From Lichenicola sp050954785 (GTDB lineage: Bacteria > Pseudomonadota > Alphaproteobacteria > Acetobacterales > Acetobacteraceae), in the NCBI GenBank assembly GCA_050954785.1, contig JBPBQO010000093.1:1-64000 (forward strand): a stretch of 64,000 nucleotides of DNA. Reading direction: 5' to 3'. Under the pieces are notes generated by a model. The model was not told the origin of the DNA, did no database searches, and saw nothing but the letters and a program-made list of their open reading frames with translations. The first letter of the stretch is position 1. Every line of letters begins with the position of its first letter. The translations under genes were made by a program, and so were the position numbers. Shown here piece after piece: positions 28,387 through 37,663 of the stretch.

Positions 28387-29346
28387 CTACTCGGCGCCAA
28401 GCGGTCGTGCGAGCAATCGCTCGCGTGCCTCGGCAAGATCGATCCGGCCGGTCAGCAAAGCCGCCACCGCCTCGATGATCGGCACCGATACCCCCAGCAC
28501 CGCCGCCCGTTCGGCCAGGGCCGGCGCGGTGTCCACCCCTTCGGCCACCGTCGAGCGACCGGCCAGTATGTGATCCAGCGTCGCGCCTTCGCCGAGCGCC
28601 ACGCCCAGGCTGTAGTTCCGCGATCCCGCCCCGGTGCAGGTCAGCACCAGGTCGCCCACGCCCGATAATCCCGCCGCCGTCGCCGGCCTGCCGCCCAGTG
28701 CCGCGATCAGCCGGCCCAGCTCGGCGATGCCCCTGGTGATGAGGGCAGCCCGCGCATTCTCACCCGCGCCCGACCCCATCGCCGCACCGGCCGCGATCGC
28801 GATGACGTTCTTGGCCGCCCCGCCGGCTTCCACCCCGACCGGATCGTCGCCCGCATAGACCCGGAACGAAGCGCTTGCGAGCAGTCGCGCCAGCCGCCCC
28901 GCGAGGTCCGCATCATGACAGGCCAGCACGGATGCCGCGGGCAGCGCACGCGCTACCTCGCCGGCGAAATTCGGCCCGGACAGCACCCCGCGCGGCAGTC
29001 CTGGATGCAGCTCAGCCAGCACCTCGCCGGGCAGATACAGCGTCCCGCGCTCGACCCCCTTGCAGCAGGCGATCAGCGGCGCCTGCAACGCCAGTTGTCC
29101 GGCGATCCGCCGAAGATGCTGCATCGGCACCGCCAGCAGCACCATGTCCGCCTCGGTCGGCAGTGTTCCGCTCACCGTAATCGATCGTGGCAGCACCATT
29201 CCCGGCAGCCGCCGCATGCACCCATCGGACTGCAGCGCCTCCGGGTCACGTGCCCACAGGCCGACCTCCGCGCCCGCCTGTGCCGCCTGCAGCGCGAGCG
29301 CCGTTCCCCACGCGCCGCCGCCTACCACGGCAATCCGGGGGATCAA
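28387..29346 (-). CDS. gpsA: Glycerol-3-phosphate dehydrogenase [NAD(P)+]
   Basis: The 319-residue cytoplasmic enzyme makes sn-glycerol 3-phosphate from dihydroxyacetone phosphate for phospholipid synthesis. The N-terminal Rossmann motif is VVGGGAWGTALA, followed by a substrate-site ACCKGVERGTL, SGPNFAGEVA and the catalytic-Lys region GGAAKNVIAIAAG (near residue 190). GLSGVGDLVLTC and GRSTVAEGVDTA are further family signatures. It overlaps rlmJ by four bases and follows tsaD-rlmJ in one run, an order usual in alphaproteobacteria. Confidence 0.96.
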   Translation of the reverse strand: MIPRIAVVGGGAWGTALALQAAQAGAEVGLWARDPEALQSDGCMRRLPGMVLPRSITVSGTLPTEADMVLLAVPMQHLRRIAGQLALQAPLIACCKGVERGTLYLPGEVLAELHPGLPRGVLSGPNFAGEVARALPAASVLACHDADLAGRLARLLASASFRVYAGDDPVGVEAGGAAKNVIAIAAGAAMGSGAGENARAALITRGIAELGRLIAALGGRPATAAGLSGVGDLVLTCTGAGSRNYSLGVALGEGATLDHILAGRSTVAEGVDTAPALAERAAVLGVSVPIIEAVAALLTGRIDLAEARERLLARPLGAE

Positions 29347-30182
29347 GCGCCCGCCCGCTCGGCCGTCAGCCGGCGCACCGAACTAGTCGCCTGCCCAACC
29401 CCGATCGTCGAGTCGATCGCCGAAAGGATCGCACCTGCCGCCGCCTCGAAGCCGAACGGCGGCGACGCGACCAGCAGGCCGCACCCGTTGAGCCGGGTCG
29501 GATCGAGCGGCGGACGCAGCAGCAGTTCCGCGGTCACGAGATCCGTCACGCCTGCATCGGCGAGTTGGCCATGGAACGCCCGCACGCGCGCCTGCTGCTT
29601 GATCGGATACCAGGCGGCCACGATACCGGTGGCGAACCGCCGTCGTGCCGTCATGATCGCCGCCGCCAGCCTGCCGAATTCGTCCGGCTGCTCGAATGGC
29701 GGGTCGATCAGGGTCAGCCCGCGCCGGATCCCGTCCGGCGGCAGCAGCGCCTGGATCGCCTGGTAGCCGTCGCGACGATGCACCGCCGCGCGTGGCTCGC
29801 GGCCGAGCAGCGAGCGCAGCGCCGCCTGGTCTTCCTCGTGCAGTTCGCAGGCGATCAGCCGGTCCTGTGGCCGCAGCAGTTCCCGCACCAGCAGCGGCGA
29901 CCCCGGATAGCGCGCCGGCCCGCCAAGCTGCCGCACCAGCGCCAGATAGTCGGCCAGCGCCGGGGAGGCCGGCTGTTCCAGAAGCTGGCCGATCCCCTCG
30001 CGCCATTCGCCGGTGCGCTGCGCCTGGTCGGACGACAGGTCGTAGAGCCCGGTCCCGGCGTGGGTATCCAGCACGACGATCGGCGTGTCCTTGCGCTGCA
30101 GCGCGCGCACCAGCCACACCAGCAGAGCGTGCTTCATGCAGTCGGCGAAGTTGCCGGCGTGGAAGGCGTGCCGGTAGTTCAC
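29343..30182 (-). CDS. rlmJ: 23S rRNA (adenine2030-N6)-methyltransferase RlmJ
   Basis: The 279-residue enzyme methylates A2030 of 23S rRNA. It opens with the family signature NYRHAFHAGNFADCMKH, followed by the SAM-binding VLDTHAGTGLYDL and the catalytic motif LTLIDPPFEQPDE (a DPPF variant of DPPY). GTG 30182 is preferred: it starts the protein at the conserved NYRHAFHAGN and overlaps the tsaD stop (GTGA). The longer frame upstream has no homology. It is co-transcribed with tsaD and gpsA. Confidence 0.94.
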   Translation of the reverse strand: MNYRHAFHAGNFADCMKHALLVWLVRALQRKDTPIVVLDTHAGTGLYDLSSDQAQRTGEWREGIGQLLEQPASPALADYLALVRQLGGPARYPGSPLLVRELLRPQDRLIACELHEEDQAALRSLLGREPRAAVHRRDGYQAIQALLPPDGIRRGLTLIDPPFEQPDEFGRLAAAIMTARRRFATGIVAAWYPIKQQARVRAFHGQLADAGVTDLVTAELLLRPPLDPTRLNGCGLLVASPPFGFEAAAGAILSAIDSTIGVGQATSSVRRLTAERAGA

Positions 30183-31279
30183 GCCTGCACCTCGTTCGAA
30201 TACCGCGCCGCCATCTGCTCCAGCGGCCAGCGCGGCCGTGCCGGCACCGACAGCTCGTCCGGCGCGATGCCCGCGTCCGCCGCCGCACGCAGCGTCTCGA
30301 TCGCAGCCCAACCGACCATGACCGCATTATCGGTGCACAGGCGCAGCGGCGGCGCCGCGAACGCGATCCCGTGCGCCGCCGCCAGCGTGGTCAGCCTGTC
30401 CCGCAGCGCTTCATTCGCCGCCACCCCGCCGGCAACCACCAGCAACCGTGCCGCCGGCATCATTGCCAGCGCATGCCCGACCCGGTCCGCCACCACATCC
30501 GCCACCGCCGCCTGGAAGGATGCCGCGACATCCGCCACATTGCCCGGCGACAGCGGCGCCGGCAGGGAAGCCAGCCGTTGCGCCACCGCCGTCTTGAGTC
30601 CGCTGAAGCTGAAGTCGCATCCCGCCCGCCCGATCAGCGGGCGCGGCAGGCGATGCGCCTTCGGGTTGCCGTCCCGCGCCAGCCGCTCCAGCGCCGGTCC
30701 GCCGGGCCAGCCGAGGCCGAGCATCTTAGCAACCTTGTCGAACGCCTCGCCGGCCGCATCGTCGATGGTGCCGCCGAGCCGGCGATACCGGCCGAGCCCC
30801 TCGACCGCGACGCACTGGCAATGCCCGCCGGACACCAGCAGCAGCAGATAGGGGAAGGGCGCCCCGCCCGCGGTCAGTCCCGGCAGGCGCGCGGTCAGCG
30901 CATGCGCCTCCAGATGGTTCACCGCCACGAACGGAACCTCCAGCGACAGCGCCATGCCGCGCCCGAGCCCACTGCCGACGAGCAGCCCGCCGATCAGCCC
31001 CGGACCACAGCTCGCCGCCACCGCGCCGAGCCCGTCCGCCGCCATTCCGGCATCGTCCAGCACCGTCCGAACCAGCCCGGGCAGATGCGCCAGATGGGCT
31101 CTCGCCGCGATCTCCGGCACCACGCCGCCGAACGGCAGGTGTTCCTGCTGGCTCAGCACCCGCTCCCCCAGCACCGTCCCGGATGCATCGAGAATCGCCA
31201 CGGCGGTTTCGTCGCACGACGACTCGATCGCCAGCACCGGTCGGCAATTCCAGGTCACGTCTGCTCTCGGTCGGCCCAT
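30179..31279 (-). CDS. tsaD: tRNA N6-adenosine threonylcarbamoyltransferase TsaD
   Basis: The 366-residue protein transfers threonylcarbamoyl to A37 of ANN-decoding tRNAs. It contains LAIESSCDETAVAIL, the metal-binding HLEAHALTA preceded by PEIAARAHLAHL, then LVSGGHCQCVAV and the C-terminal GGVAANEALRDRL. ATG 31279 puts the conserved VLAIESSCDET near residue 15. A long open frame continues upstream but overlaps hemC on the other strand, so it is ignored. Only about 42 bases separate this start from the earliest hemC start. Confidence 0.95.
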   Translation of the reverse strand: MGRPRADVTWNCRPVLAIESSCDETAVAILDASGTVLGERVLSQQEHLPFGGVVPEIAARAHLAHLPGLVRTVLDDAGMAADGLGAVAASCGPGLIGGLLVGSGLGRGMALSLEVPFVAVNHLEAHALTARLPGLTAGGAPFPYLLLLVSGGHCQCVAVEGLGRYRRLGGTIDDAAGEAFDKVAKMLGLGWPGGPALERLARDGNPKAHRLPRPLIGRAGCDFSFSGLKTAVAQRLASLPAPLSPGNVADVAASFQAAVADVVADRVGHALAMMPAARLLVVAGGVAANEALRDRLTTLAAAHGIAFAAPPLRLCTDNAVMVGWAAIETLRAAADAGIAPDELSVPARPRWPLEQMAARYSNEVQA

Positions 31280-31321
31280 CCACGTCTTTCCATTAAGCTG
31301 TGCCGGTAATAGGACAGGCTG

Positions 31322-32437
31322 ATGCTCCCCGCCCAGCCCGATCCCGCGAACGGCCCGTCTCCCTCCAAACCGGAGCCTCCGGCAGCGATGCAGCTCCACG
31401 CACCTTCGGCGGCGATGCAGGAAGCCGCCCGCGCCGCGGCGGCCCGGCAAGGCACCAGCGTCGTCCCGCATCGTCGCATGCTGCCCCTGCGGGTCGGCAC
31501 GCGTGGATCCCCGCTGGCCCTGGTGCAGACCCGCGCCTTCCTGACCATGCTGACCCGGTTCTGCCCGGTGCTGCGCGACATGGGCGCGTTCGAGGAACAC
31601 GCGATCAACACCACCGGCGACATGGTGCAGAACCGCCTGCTCGCCGAGATCGGCGGCAAGGGCCTGTTCGCCAAGGAAATCCACGAGGCGCTGCTGGACG
31701 GACGCATCGACTTCGCCGTGCACAGCCTCAAGGATCTCGAGACCGCGATGCCGCCCGGGCTGGTGCTGGCCTGTACCCTGAAGCGCGAGGATGCGCGCGA
31801 CGTGCTGGTACTCCGCCCGGACACCCCGATCCCCGACCCGGACGCGCCGCTGACCGCGCTGGTCCACGGTGCGGTGATCGGCACCTCCTCGGTCCGGCGG
31901 CAGGCGCAACTGCTGCACGCCCGGCCCGATCTGAAAATCGTCATGCTGCGCGGCAACGTGCAGACCCGCCTCGACAAGCTGTCCCAGCGCCTGTGCGATG
32001 CCAGCCTGCTGGCGCTGGCCGGGCTGAAGCGCCTCGGCATGGAGGACCGCGCCGACCTGATCCTCGATCCGTCGGTCATGGTGCCGTCCGCCGGCCAGGG
32101 CATCGTCGGCGTCACGGTGCGCGAAAGCGACATCGAGCTGCGCGAACTGCTCGGCGCGATCGAGGATTATGAGGCCCGCGCCGTTTCCACCGCCGAGCGC
32201 GCGCTGCTGGCCGAGCTTGACGGCTCCTGCCAGACCCCGATCGGCGGTTATGCGCGGCTGATCCCGCTGGTCGCCGGCGGTCCGCCGCAGCTCGAATTGA
32301 CCGGACTGGTAGCCAAGGCGGACGGCTCGTTCCTGCTCAGGCGCAGCATCGGCGGCCCGCCCGCGGATGCCGAGCGGATCGGCCGCGAACTCGGGGCAAG
32401 CCTGCGCGCGGACAGCCCGTCCGACCTGTTTGCCTGA
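31322..32437 (+). CDS. hemC: Hydroxymethylbilane synthase (porphobilinogen deaminase)
   Basis: The enzyme condenses four porphobilinogens in heme synthesis. It has LRVGTRGSPLALVQT, the loop Lys/Asp region IDFAVHSLKDLET, GTSSVRRQAQLLHARPDL with RGNVQTRLDKL, and the cofactor-binding Cys in LLAELDGSCQTPIGGYA. From ATG 31322 the protein is 371 residues, about 50 longer than usual. The extra N-terminus is Pro/Ala-rich and may not be translated; ATG 31478 would give a normal 319-residue protein. hemD follows 14 bases later. Confidence 0.94.
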   Translation: MLPAQPDPANGPSPSKPEPPAAMQLHAPSAAMQEAARAAAARQGTSVVPHRRMLPLRVGTRGSPLALVQTRAFLTMLTRFCPVLRDMGAFEEHAINTTGDMVQNRLLAEIGGKGLFAKEIHEALLDGRIDFAVHSLKDLETAMPPGLVLACTLKREDARDVLVLRPDTPIPDPDAPLTALVHGAVIGTSSVRRQAQLLHARPDLKIVMLRGNVQTRLDKLSQRLCDASLLALAGLKRLGMEDRADLILDPSVMVPSAGQGIVGVTVRESDIELRELLGAIEDYEARAVSTAERALLAELDGSCQTPIGGYARLIPLVAGGPPQLELTGLVAKADGSFLLRRSIGGPPADAERIGRELGASLRADSPSDLFA

Positions 32438-32451
32438 ACCGGCCGGTCCAG

Positions 32452-33186
32452 GTGACCGAGCCATGCGCGGTACTGGTCACCCGGCCTGAACCGGGCCTTG
32501 CCGAAACCATGGCAGCCGTCGAAGCCGCCGGCTTCACCGCCCTCGCATCGCCGCTGCTGACGCTGCGTCCACTCCGGCCGGCACTTGCACCTGCCAGGGC
32601 CGCGCTGATCCAGGCCATTCTGCTGACCAGCGGCCAAGCCGTGAACCCCTTGGTCGCCACATGTCCGACGCTGCGCGACCGCAGGGTGCTCGCAGTAGGC
32701 GATGCCACCGCCCAACGCGCCCGTAACGCCGGGTTCGGCCTGGTCACCAGCGCATCCGGAGATGCTCCGGCACTGGCGGCGCTCGCCACGCGCCTGCTCC
32801 GACCACAGGACGGGCCGTTGCTGCTGGCATGCGGGCAAGGGCAGGGGATCCCGCTTGCCCGCGCGCTGACCGGGGCCGGGTTCGACGTTGTCAGGCAGTG
32901 CGTCTATGCGGCCGAACCGGTCGACGCATTGTCGCCGGCGGCGATAGCGGCCGTGCAGGACCATCGACTGGCAGCTTCGCTGTTCTTTTCCACCGAGACG
33001 GCAACCACGTTCTGCAGGGTGCTGCCACCGGCCCTGCTGCCCGACCTGGCCGGAACACGCGCCCTGGCGATCAGCCCCGCCGCGATGGAACCGCTCCGTG
33101 ATCTCGGCTGGCGCAGCGTCGAGGCGGCCGCGATGCCGACCGCCGCCTCGATGCTGTCGTTACTGGGTCAGTGCCATCGACGCTGA
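32452..33186 (+). CDS. hemD: Uroporphyrinogen-III synthase
   Basis: The 244-residue protein fits HemD in size and position, directly after hemC. It has the N-terminal VLVTRPEPGLAETMAAV, the middle LLACGQGQGIPLARAL and C-terminal LFFSTETATTFCRVL and ALAISPAAMEPLRDLGW segments. HemD proteins are poorly conserved, so context counts. It cyclises hydroxymethylbilane to uroporphyrinogen III. The start is GTG. It is convergent with secB, with 12 bases between the stops. Confidence 0.9.
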   Translation: MTEPCAVLVTRPEPGLAETMAAVEAAGFTALASPLLTLRPLRPALAPARAALIQAILLTSGQAVNPLVATCPTLRDRRVLAVGDATAQRARNAGFGLVTSASGDAPALAALATRLLRPQDGPLLLACGQGQGIPLARALTGAGFDVVRQCVYAAEPVDALSPAAIAAVQDHRLAASLFFSTETATTFCRVLPPALLPDLAGTRALAISPAAMEPLRDLGWRSVEAAAMPTAASMLSLLGQCHRR

Positions 33187-33198
33187 CCCGGCTTTACG

Positions 33199-33741
33199 TC
33201 ATGCGTTGCCGGCGGTCTCGCCGATCGCATTCGGGGTCTGCGCCCGCTTGGCCTGCCACAGCGCCACGAAGTCGATCGGCTGCAGCACGACCGGCGGGAA
33301 GCCGCCGTCACGCGTTACTTCGCTGACGATGTTGCGCGCGTAGGGGAAGATCAGCCGCGGCACTTCGACCAGCAGCAGCGGCTCGAACATGTCTTCCGGC
33401 GTGTCGCCCAGCGTCACGATCGCGGCGTAGGCCAGCTCGACGATGAACACGGTGCGGCCACTCGATGCGGCAGCGGCACTGGAACTTTCGGCAGCGGGCT
33501 CGGTAGCCTCGGCCTTGATCGACAGGACGATCTCGAACACGTTCTGCTCCTGCTGGAGCCGGTTCGCCTGCACGTCGATATTGACCGAGATCTGCGGGTT
33601 CGCGCGCAACGTCGCGAAAATCTCGGCGCCCGACGGCACTTCGAACGACAGGTCCTTGGTGTATTGCAGGTTCATGGTCAGCGGCAGCGCCGGTGGACCC
33701 GATGCTTGACCCGAATTCGGTGCGGAAATGGTGTCGGACAT
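33199..33741 (-). CDS. secB: Protein-export chaperone SecB
   Basis: The 180-residue cytoplasmic chaperone keeps preproteins unfolded for SecA. The core has MNLQYTKDLSFEVP, NPQISVNIDVQANRL, VFEIVLSIKAEA, then FIVELAYAAIVTLG and the C-terminal LLVEVPRLIFPYARNIVSEVTRDGGFPPV signature. An Ala/Ser-rich insert lies after residue about 90. ATG 33741 is supported by AGGAG upstream. The separate Tim44-like and mltA genes nearby are typical alphaproteobacterial company for secB. Confidence 0.95.
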   Translation of the reverse strand: MSDTISAPNSGQASGPPALPLTMNLQYTKDLSFEVPSGAEIFATLRANPQISVNIDVQANRLQQEQNVFEIVLSIKAEATEPAAESSSAAAASSGRTVFIVELAYAAIVTLGDTPEDMFEPLLLVEVPRLIFPYARNIVSEVTRDGGFPPVVLQPIDFVALWQAKRAQTPNAIGETAGNA

Positions 33742-33839
33742 GGCATGTCTCCTGGTTCGGTGCGCCGCTAGCACGCCCGGCCGACGCGCGCCAGGAGACG
33801 ACCTTCAGATGCGCGTGCAGGACACGCGTCCAAAGATCC

Positions 33840-34451
33840 CTAAGCGGGGTTTTGGTCGATCGGCTTCTGATCGTGCCGCCAGACGATCGGCCCGGCCAGC
33901 TTCTCGGTCGGATCGATCCGCAGCCAGCGCCCGTTCTCGATGCTGCGGCCGCTCAGCGCCAATAGGAAGCCCCAGTGCGACACCACCAGCGCGTTCCGCC
34001 AGTCGGGTGCGGTCGCCATCTGGGTGCGGAAATCGGCGGCACGCGCGATCACGCTATCCTCGCTCTCCCGGTATGCCGTTCCGTCCGTGCCGTTCGCACC
34101 CTCGTTCCACCAGACCTCGTCCAGCCCCGAGAAATCGATTCCTGGCCAGTCGCGTTCCAGCGCCGAGCGTGGAGACCCGATATCGCACACGAAGGCGTAC
34201 CGTTCGCGGATCAGGCTGTTGATGGTGATGGGGAGGCCGAGACGCTCGGCGATCGGCGTCGCCGTCTGCAGGGCACGCCGATACGGCGACACGATGATCC
34301 GGGTGATGCGCGGCTCCGCGAGCGCGTCGGCGGCCTCCTGCGCCTGGATCAGCCCACCCGCCGTCAGGGCCGGGTCGACTATGCCCGGATCGCAGCGTGT
34401 ACGAGTGAAGTGCAGATTGAATTCGCTCTGACAATGTCGCAGCAGGATCAT
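33840..34451 (-). CDS. Histidine phosphatase family protein (phosphoglycerate-mutase-like)
   Basis: The 203-residue protein begins MILLRHCQSEFN. Family members have RHG at the catalytic His; here the Gly is Cys, while the His is kept. Other expected parts are DPALTAGGLIQAQ, the second Arg in VSPYRRALQTA, the acid in the middle, and the second His in NALVVSHWGFLLAL. It is probably a small-molecule phosphatase. ATG 34451 is chosen because the catalytic motif begins there; a much longer open frame upstream is antisense to the Tim44-like gene. Substrate unknown. Confidence 0.85.
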   Translation of the reverse strand: MILLRHCQSEFNLHFTRTRCDPGIVDPALTAGGLIQAQEAADALAEPRITRIIVSPYRRALQTATPIAERLGLPITINSLIRERYAFVCDIGSPRSALERDWPGIDFSGLDEVWWNEGANGTDGTAYRESEDSVIARAADFRTQMATAPDWRNALVVSHWGFLLALSGRSIENGRWLRIDPTEKLAGPIVWRHDQKPIDQNPA

Positions 34452-34658
34452 CGCCTTTCCGATACGCCTCTCGCCCGGCAGCCGCAATCGAAGCCGTGAT
34501 TCGCAAAAGCCTGCCGTGGATCGCCCGGGGCACGCCGAGGACGATTGTCTCGGAGGCACGCTGCGCCTATCTCTTGTGCGTCCTGCGACAGTGCGGGATG
34601 GCCCCTTGCCGGATCTGCCGGCGACGTGAACGAGGCCTTCGAAAGGATCTAGACCCTT

Positions 34659-35348
34659 ATGCATTCCTTCGCGGGCAACTTCCCGGTCGATCTCGTTCTC
34701 ATCGGCCTGTTCGCGGCCTTCCTGGTCCTGCGTCTGCGCAGCATCCTCGGCAAGCGCACCGGCCTGGAACGTCCGGCGCCACCACCAAGCGCCATGCGTG
34801 GCACCGGCCCGATCATCGAGGCGCGTGCCGAGCCGATCCCGCCGGCGGCGGACCGCAAGCTGCCCGATCCGTCGAGCCCTATCGGCGTCACCCTGGGCCG
34901 TATCCGCGAGCGCGAGCGGAACTTCGATCCGGCCGAGTTCCTGGTCCAGGCGGAAGCGTCGTTCCGGCGCATCGTCCAGGCCTTCGCCGAAGGCGACCGC
35001 GTCACGCTGCGCAGCAACCTCACCAACGATGCGTTCGGCGCCTTCGAGACCGCGATCATCGCACGCGAGGAAGCCGGACAGACGCAGCGTGCCGAGATCC
35101 GTGCCGTTACCCAGACGCAGCTCGCCGACGCGACCCTGTCGCAGGCGAACGGCATCTGGAAAGCGGTGCTCGATGTGCGCTTCGTGTCGGACCAGGTCAG
35201 CGTGCTGCTGGCCCGCGACGGGATCCCGGTCTCCGGTGCCGACGCGGTGACCGAGCTTGCCGACCTGTGGAGCTTCGAGCGCTGGATCGGTGGACCGCGT
35301 GCCACCGAGGGCGCAGCCTGGCGCCTTGCCTCGGCTCGTACCGCCTAG
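34659..35348 (+). CDS. Tim44/TimA-like domain protein
   Basis: The 229-residue protein has one N-terminal membrane helix (VDLVLIGLFAAFLVLRL), a Pro-rich linker and a C-terminal Tim44-like domain (about residues 85-225) with FLVQAEASFRRIVQAFAEGDRVTLRSNLT and a closing DLWSFERWIGGP. Proteins of this type lie at the inner membrane and may assist protein translocation or assembly. Its place between secB and mltA is conserved in many alphaproteobacteria. The start follows a GAAAGGAT ribosome-binding-like site. Confidence 0.87.
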   Translation: MHSFAGNFPVDLVLIGLFAAFLVLRLRSILGKRTGLERPAPPPSAMRGTGPIIEARAEPIPPAADRKLPDPSSPIGVTLGRIRERERNFDPAEFLVQAEASFRRIVQAFAEGDRVTLRSNLTNDAFGAFETAIIAREEAGQTQRAEIRAVTQTQLADATLSQANGIWKAVLDVRFVSDQVSVLLARDGIPVSGADAVTELADLWSFERWIGGPRATEGAAWRLASARTA

Positions 35349-35405
35349 TCCATCCATTCAGCCGGCTCCGGCCCATCTTCAGCCCTAGCGTCAGGTAGTT
35401 CCCGC

Positions 35406-36593
35406 TTGAGATCCTTGTTCCGCTCCGCCGGCTCGCTGGCGGGAGCCCTGATGCTGCTCGCCGGCTGCGTCGTACCGGTTGGTCCGCCTTCCCTGACGCT
35501 GCGTCGGATCACCTTTCCCGAACTGGCCGGCTGGCCACAGGATCATGTCGCCGAAGCGCTGGCGCCGCTGCTCGACGAGTGCGAGCGGCTCGGCCGGCTA
35601 CCCGTCGACACCGTGCTGGGCGGACAGTCCGATCCGGCGGATTCCGAAGCGGTACAGGCCGCCGGCAAGGCCGGGCTGTACCATGCCGCGTGCCGGGCTG
35701 CCCGTGCGTTGCCGTCCCACGACGACGCGGTCGTTCGGCACTATTTCGAAACATGGTTCCTGCCGTACGAGGTCTCCGACCAGACCGTCGTCAAGGCCAG
35801 CCTCACCGGCTATTTCGAACCGGAGTTTCCTGGTTCGCTCAGCCAGACCCTCGATTTTCCGGTCCCGGTCTATGGGCGTCCGCGCGACCTGGTGACCGTC
35901 CCGAATCCGGTTCCGGGCCAGCCGGCGATCACCGGGCATGTCCAGGCTGGTCATGTCGTGCCGTATCTGACCCGCACCGAGATCGATCAGGGCAGGTTGC
36001 GTGGACGGAACCTGGAAATCCTATGGCTGCACAGCCCGGTCGACCTGTTCTTTCTGCAGGTCCAGGGCTCCGGCCGGGTGCGGCTGCCGAGCGGCCAGAT
36101 CGTCCGGCTGGGCTATGCCGGCCGCAACGGCCAGCCCTACGTGCCGATCGGCCGCAAGCTGATCGAGCAGCAGCAGCTCGCACCCGATGCGGTCAGCATG
36201 CAGTCGATCCGCACCTGGCTCGAAGCCCATCCCGGCCAGGCCCAGGCGTTGATGGAGCAGAACCCGAACTACGTGTTCTTCCGCACCCTGGACGATCTGT
36301 CGCCGAACGACGGCCCTCCCGGCGCCCTTGGCCTCGAACTGACTCCGTTGCGTTCGGCGGCGGTGGATCGCAGCTTCGTCCCGCTGGGCGTGCCGATGTT
36401 CGTCGAGACGACGCTGCCGTCCGGCGCCCCGCTCGACCGGCTGCTGCTGGCGCAGGACCTCGGTACCGACATCGTCGGTCCGCAACGGGCCGACCTGTTC
36501 TTCGGCTGGGGTGCCGCCGCCGGCCGCGATGCGGGTTCCATGCATTCGGGTGGCCGGATCATCCTGTTGCTGCCGCGCCAGCCGAGCGGCTGA
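35406..36593 (+). CDS. mltA: Membrane-bound lytic murein transglycosylase A
   Basis: The 395-residue outer-membrane lipoprotein cleaves peptidoglycan glycan strands with formation of anhydromuropeptides. The lipobox LMLLAGC places the lipidated Cys near residue 21. The MltA domain has LTGYFEPEFPGS, then WLHSPVDLFFLQVQGSGRVRLPSG; the C-terminal 3D domain has the three-Asp pattern QDLGTDIVGPQRADLFFGWG. TTG 35406 is the likely start because it gives a complete lipoprotein leader. The ribosome binding site is weak. Confidence 0.93.
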   Translation: MRSLFRSAGSLAGALMLLAGCVVPVGPPSLTLRRITFPELAGWPQDHVAEALAPLLDECERLGRLPVDTVLGGQSDPADSEAVQAAGKAGLYHAACRAARALPSHDDAVVRHYFETWFLPYEVSDQTVVKASLTGYFEPEFPGSLSQTLDFPVPVYGRPRDLVTVPNPVPGQPAITGHVQAGHVVPYLTRTEIDQGRLRGRNLEILWLHSPVDLFFLQVQGSGRVRLPSGQIVRLGYAGRNGQPYVPIGRKLIEQQQLAPDAVSMQSIRTWLEAHPGQAQALMEQNPNYVFFRTLDDLSPNDGPPGALGLELTPLRSAAVDRSFVPLGVPMFVETTLPSGAPLDRLLLAQDLGTDIVGPQRADLFFGWGAAAGRDAGSMHSGGRIILLLPRQPSG

Positions 36594-36683
36594 GCCGGTG
36601 TCCGGGTTTCACGTGCATCCCTCCCTGCATTCACAACCTAGCGTAGCTGGCCGGACCGTCGTCTCGCTGGCGATACTGCGCGG

Positions 36684-37601
36684 ATGACGCAGCTCGACAC
36701 TCCGGACCTCGATTCGACGGCATCCCATCCCGTTCGTACGTCCCGGGTCGCCGCGGTTGCGCCTGTCATGCGTCGCCAGAGCGTTGGCCGGCACCTGCTG
36801 TATCGCGGCGACTGCGTGAAGGTCATGAACCGGCTTGCCGCCGAGTCCGTCGATGTGGTGGTGACCTCGCCGCCCTATAATATCGGCCTGTCCTACCGCA
36901 GCTACCACGACCGCCGCGCCGAGGAGGATTACCTCGACTGGATGGTTTCGGTCGCGACCGCGATCCGGCGCGTCATGCGGTCGGACGGATCGTTCTTTCT
37001 GAACATCACCGGCTCGAGCGCCATGCCGTGGCTGCCGTTCGAGCTGATTGTCAGGCTGCGCAGCCTGTTCCGGCTGCAGAACCACATCACCTGGGTCAAG
37101 TCGATCTCGATCGGCGATGATTCCGTCGGCCACTTCAAGCCGATCCGGAGCGAGCGGTTCCTGCACCGGAACCACGAGCACATCTTCCACCTGACCCTCG
37201 ACGGCGCGGTGCCGCTGAAGCGGCTCGCGGTCGGCGTGCCGTTCAAGGACAAGAGCAACATCGCGCGCCGCCAGCATGCGCAGGACCTGCGCTGCCGTGG
37301 CGATAGCTGGTTCATCCCGTACGAGACGGTCCACAAGCGGGCGCAGAAGTTCAATCATCCCGGCACGTTCCCGGTCATGCTGCCGCGCATGTGCATGCGT
37401 CTGCATGGGCGGCCGTCGCCCGTCGTGCTCGACCCGTTCATGGGATCCGGCACCACTCTGTTGGCCGCGGAGGCGGAGGGGGCGAGGGGGATCGGCATCG
37501 ACCTCGATGCCAGCTATGTCGGCATCGCCCGCAACCGCCTGCTGGGCGCCATGCGCGACGCGGCGGACGCTGCCGGAACGCCGTCCCGCCGGTCGCGCTG
37601 A
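36684..37601 (+). CDS. Orphan DNA methyltransferase (beta-class amino-methyltransferase)
   Basis: The 305-residue protein has YRGDCVKVMNRL, catalytic TSPPYNIGLSY (near residue 67), a central target-recognition region, then the SAM-binding VLDPFMGSGTTLLAAEAEGARGIGIDLD. Motif IV before motif I marks the beta class. SPPY is more common in N4-cytosine enzymes, though N6-adenine members also occur, so the product is open. No restriction gene is next to it, so it is probably a regulatory or orphan enzyme. It lacks the extra C-terminal domain seen in CcrM. Confidence 0.88.
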   Translation: MTQLDTPDLDSTASHPVRTSRVAAVAPVMRRQSVGRHLLYRGDCVKVMNRLAAESVDVVVTSPPYNIGLSYRSYHDRRAEEDYLDWMVSVATAIRRVMRSDGSFFLNITGSSAMPWLPFELIVRLRSLFRLQNHITWVKSISIGDDSVGHFKPIRSERFLHRNHEHIFHLTLDGAVPLKRLAVGVPFKDKSNIARRQHAQDLRCRGDSWFIPYETVHKRAQKFNHPGTFPVMLPRMCMRLHGRPSPVVLDPFMGSGTTLLAAEAEGARGIGIDLDASYVGIARNRLLGAMRDAADAAGTPSRRSR

Positions 37602-37663
37602 ATTATCGTCTTGCAATAATTAATCGCTTTGTGACATGACGGCTCCACCTTGGAGCAAACGCC

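Noticed and set aside
31280..32464. Upstream extension of tsaD
   Set aside because: Antisense to hemC and without homology; TsaD is complete from ATG 31279.
34452..35357. N-terminal extension of the histidine phosphatase frame
   Set aside because: Antisense to the Tim44-like gene; the catalytic motif starts at the ATG at 34451.
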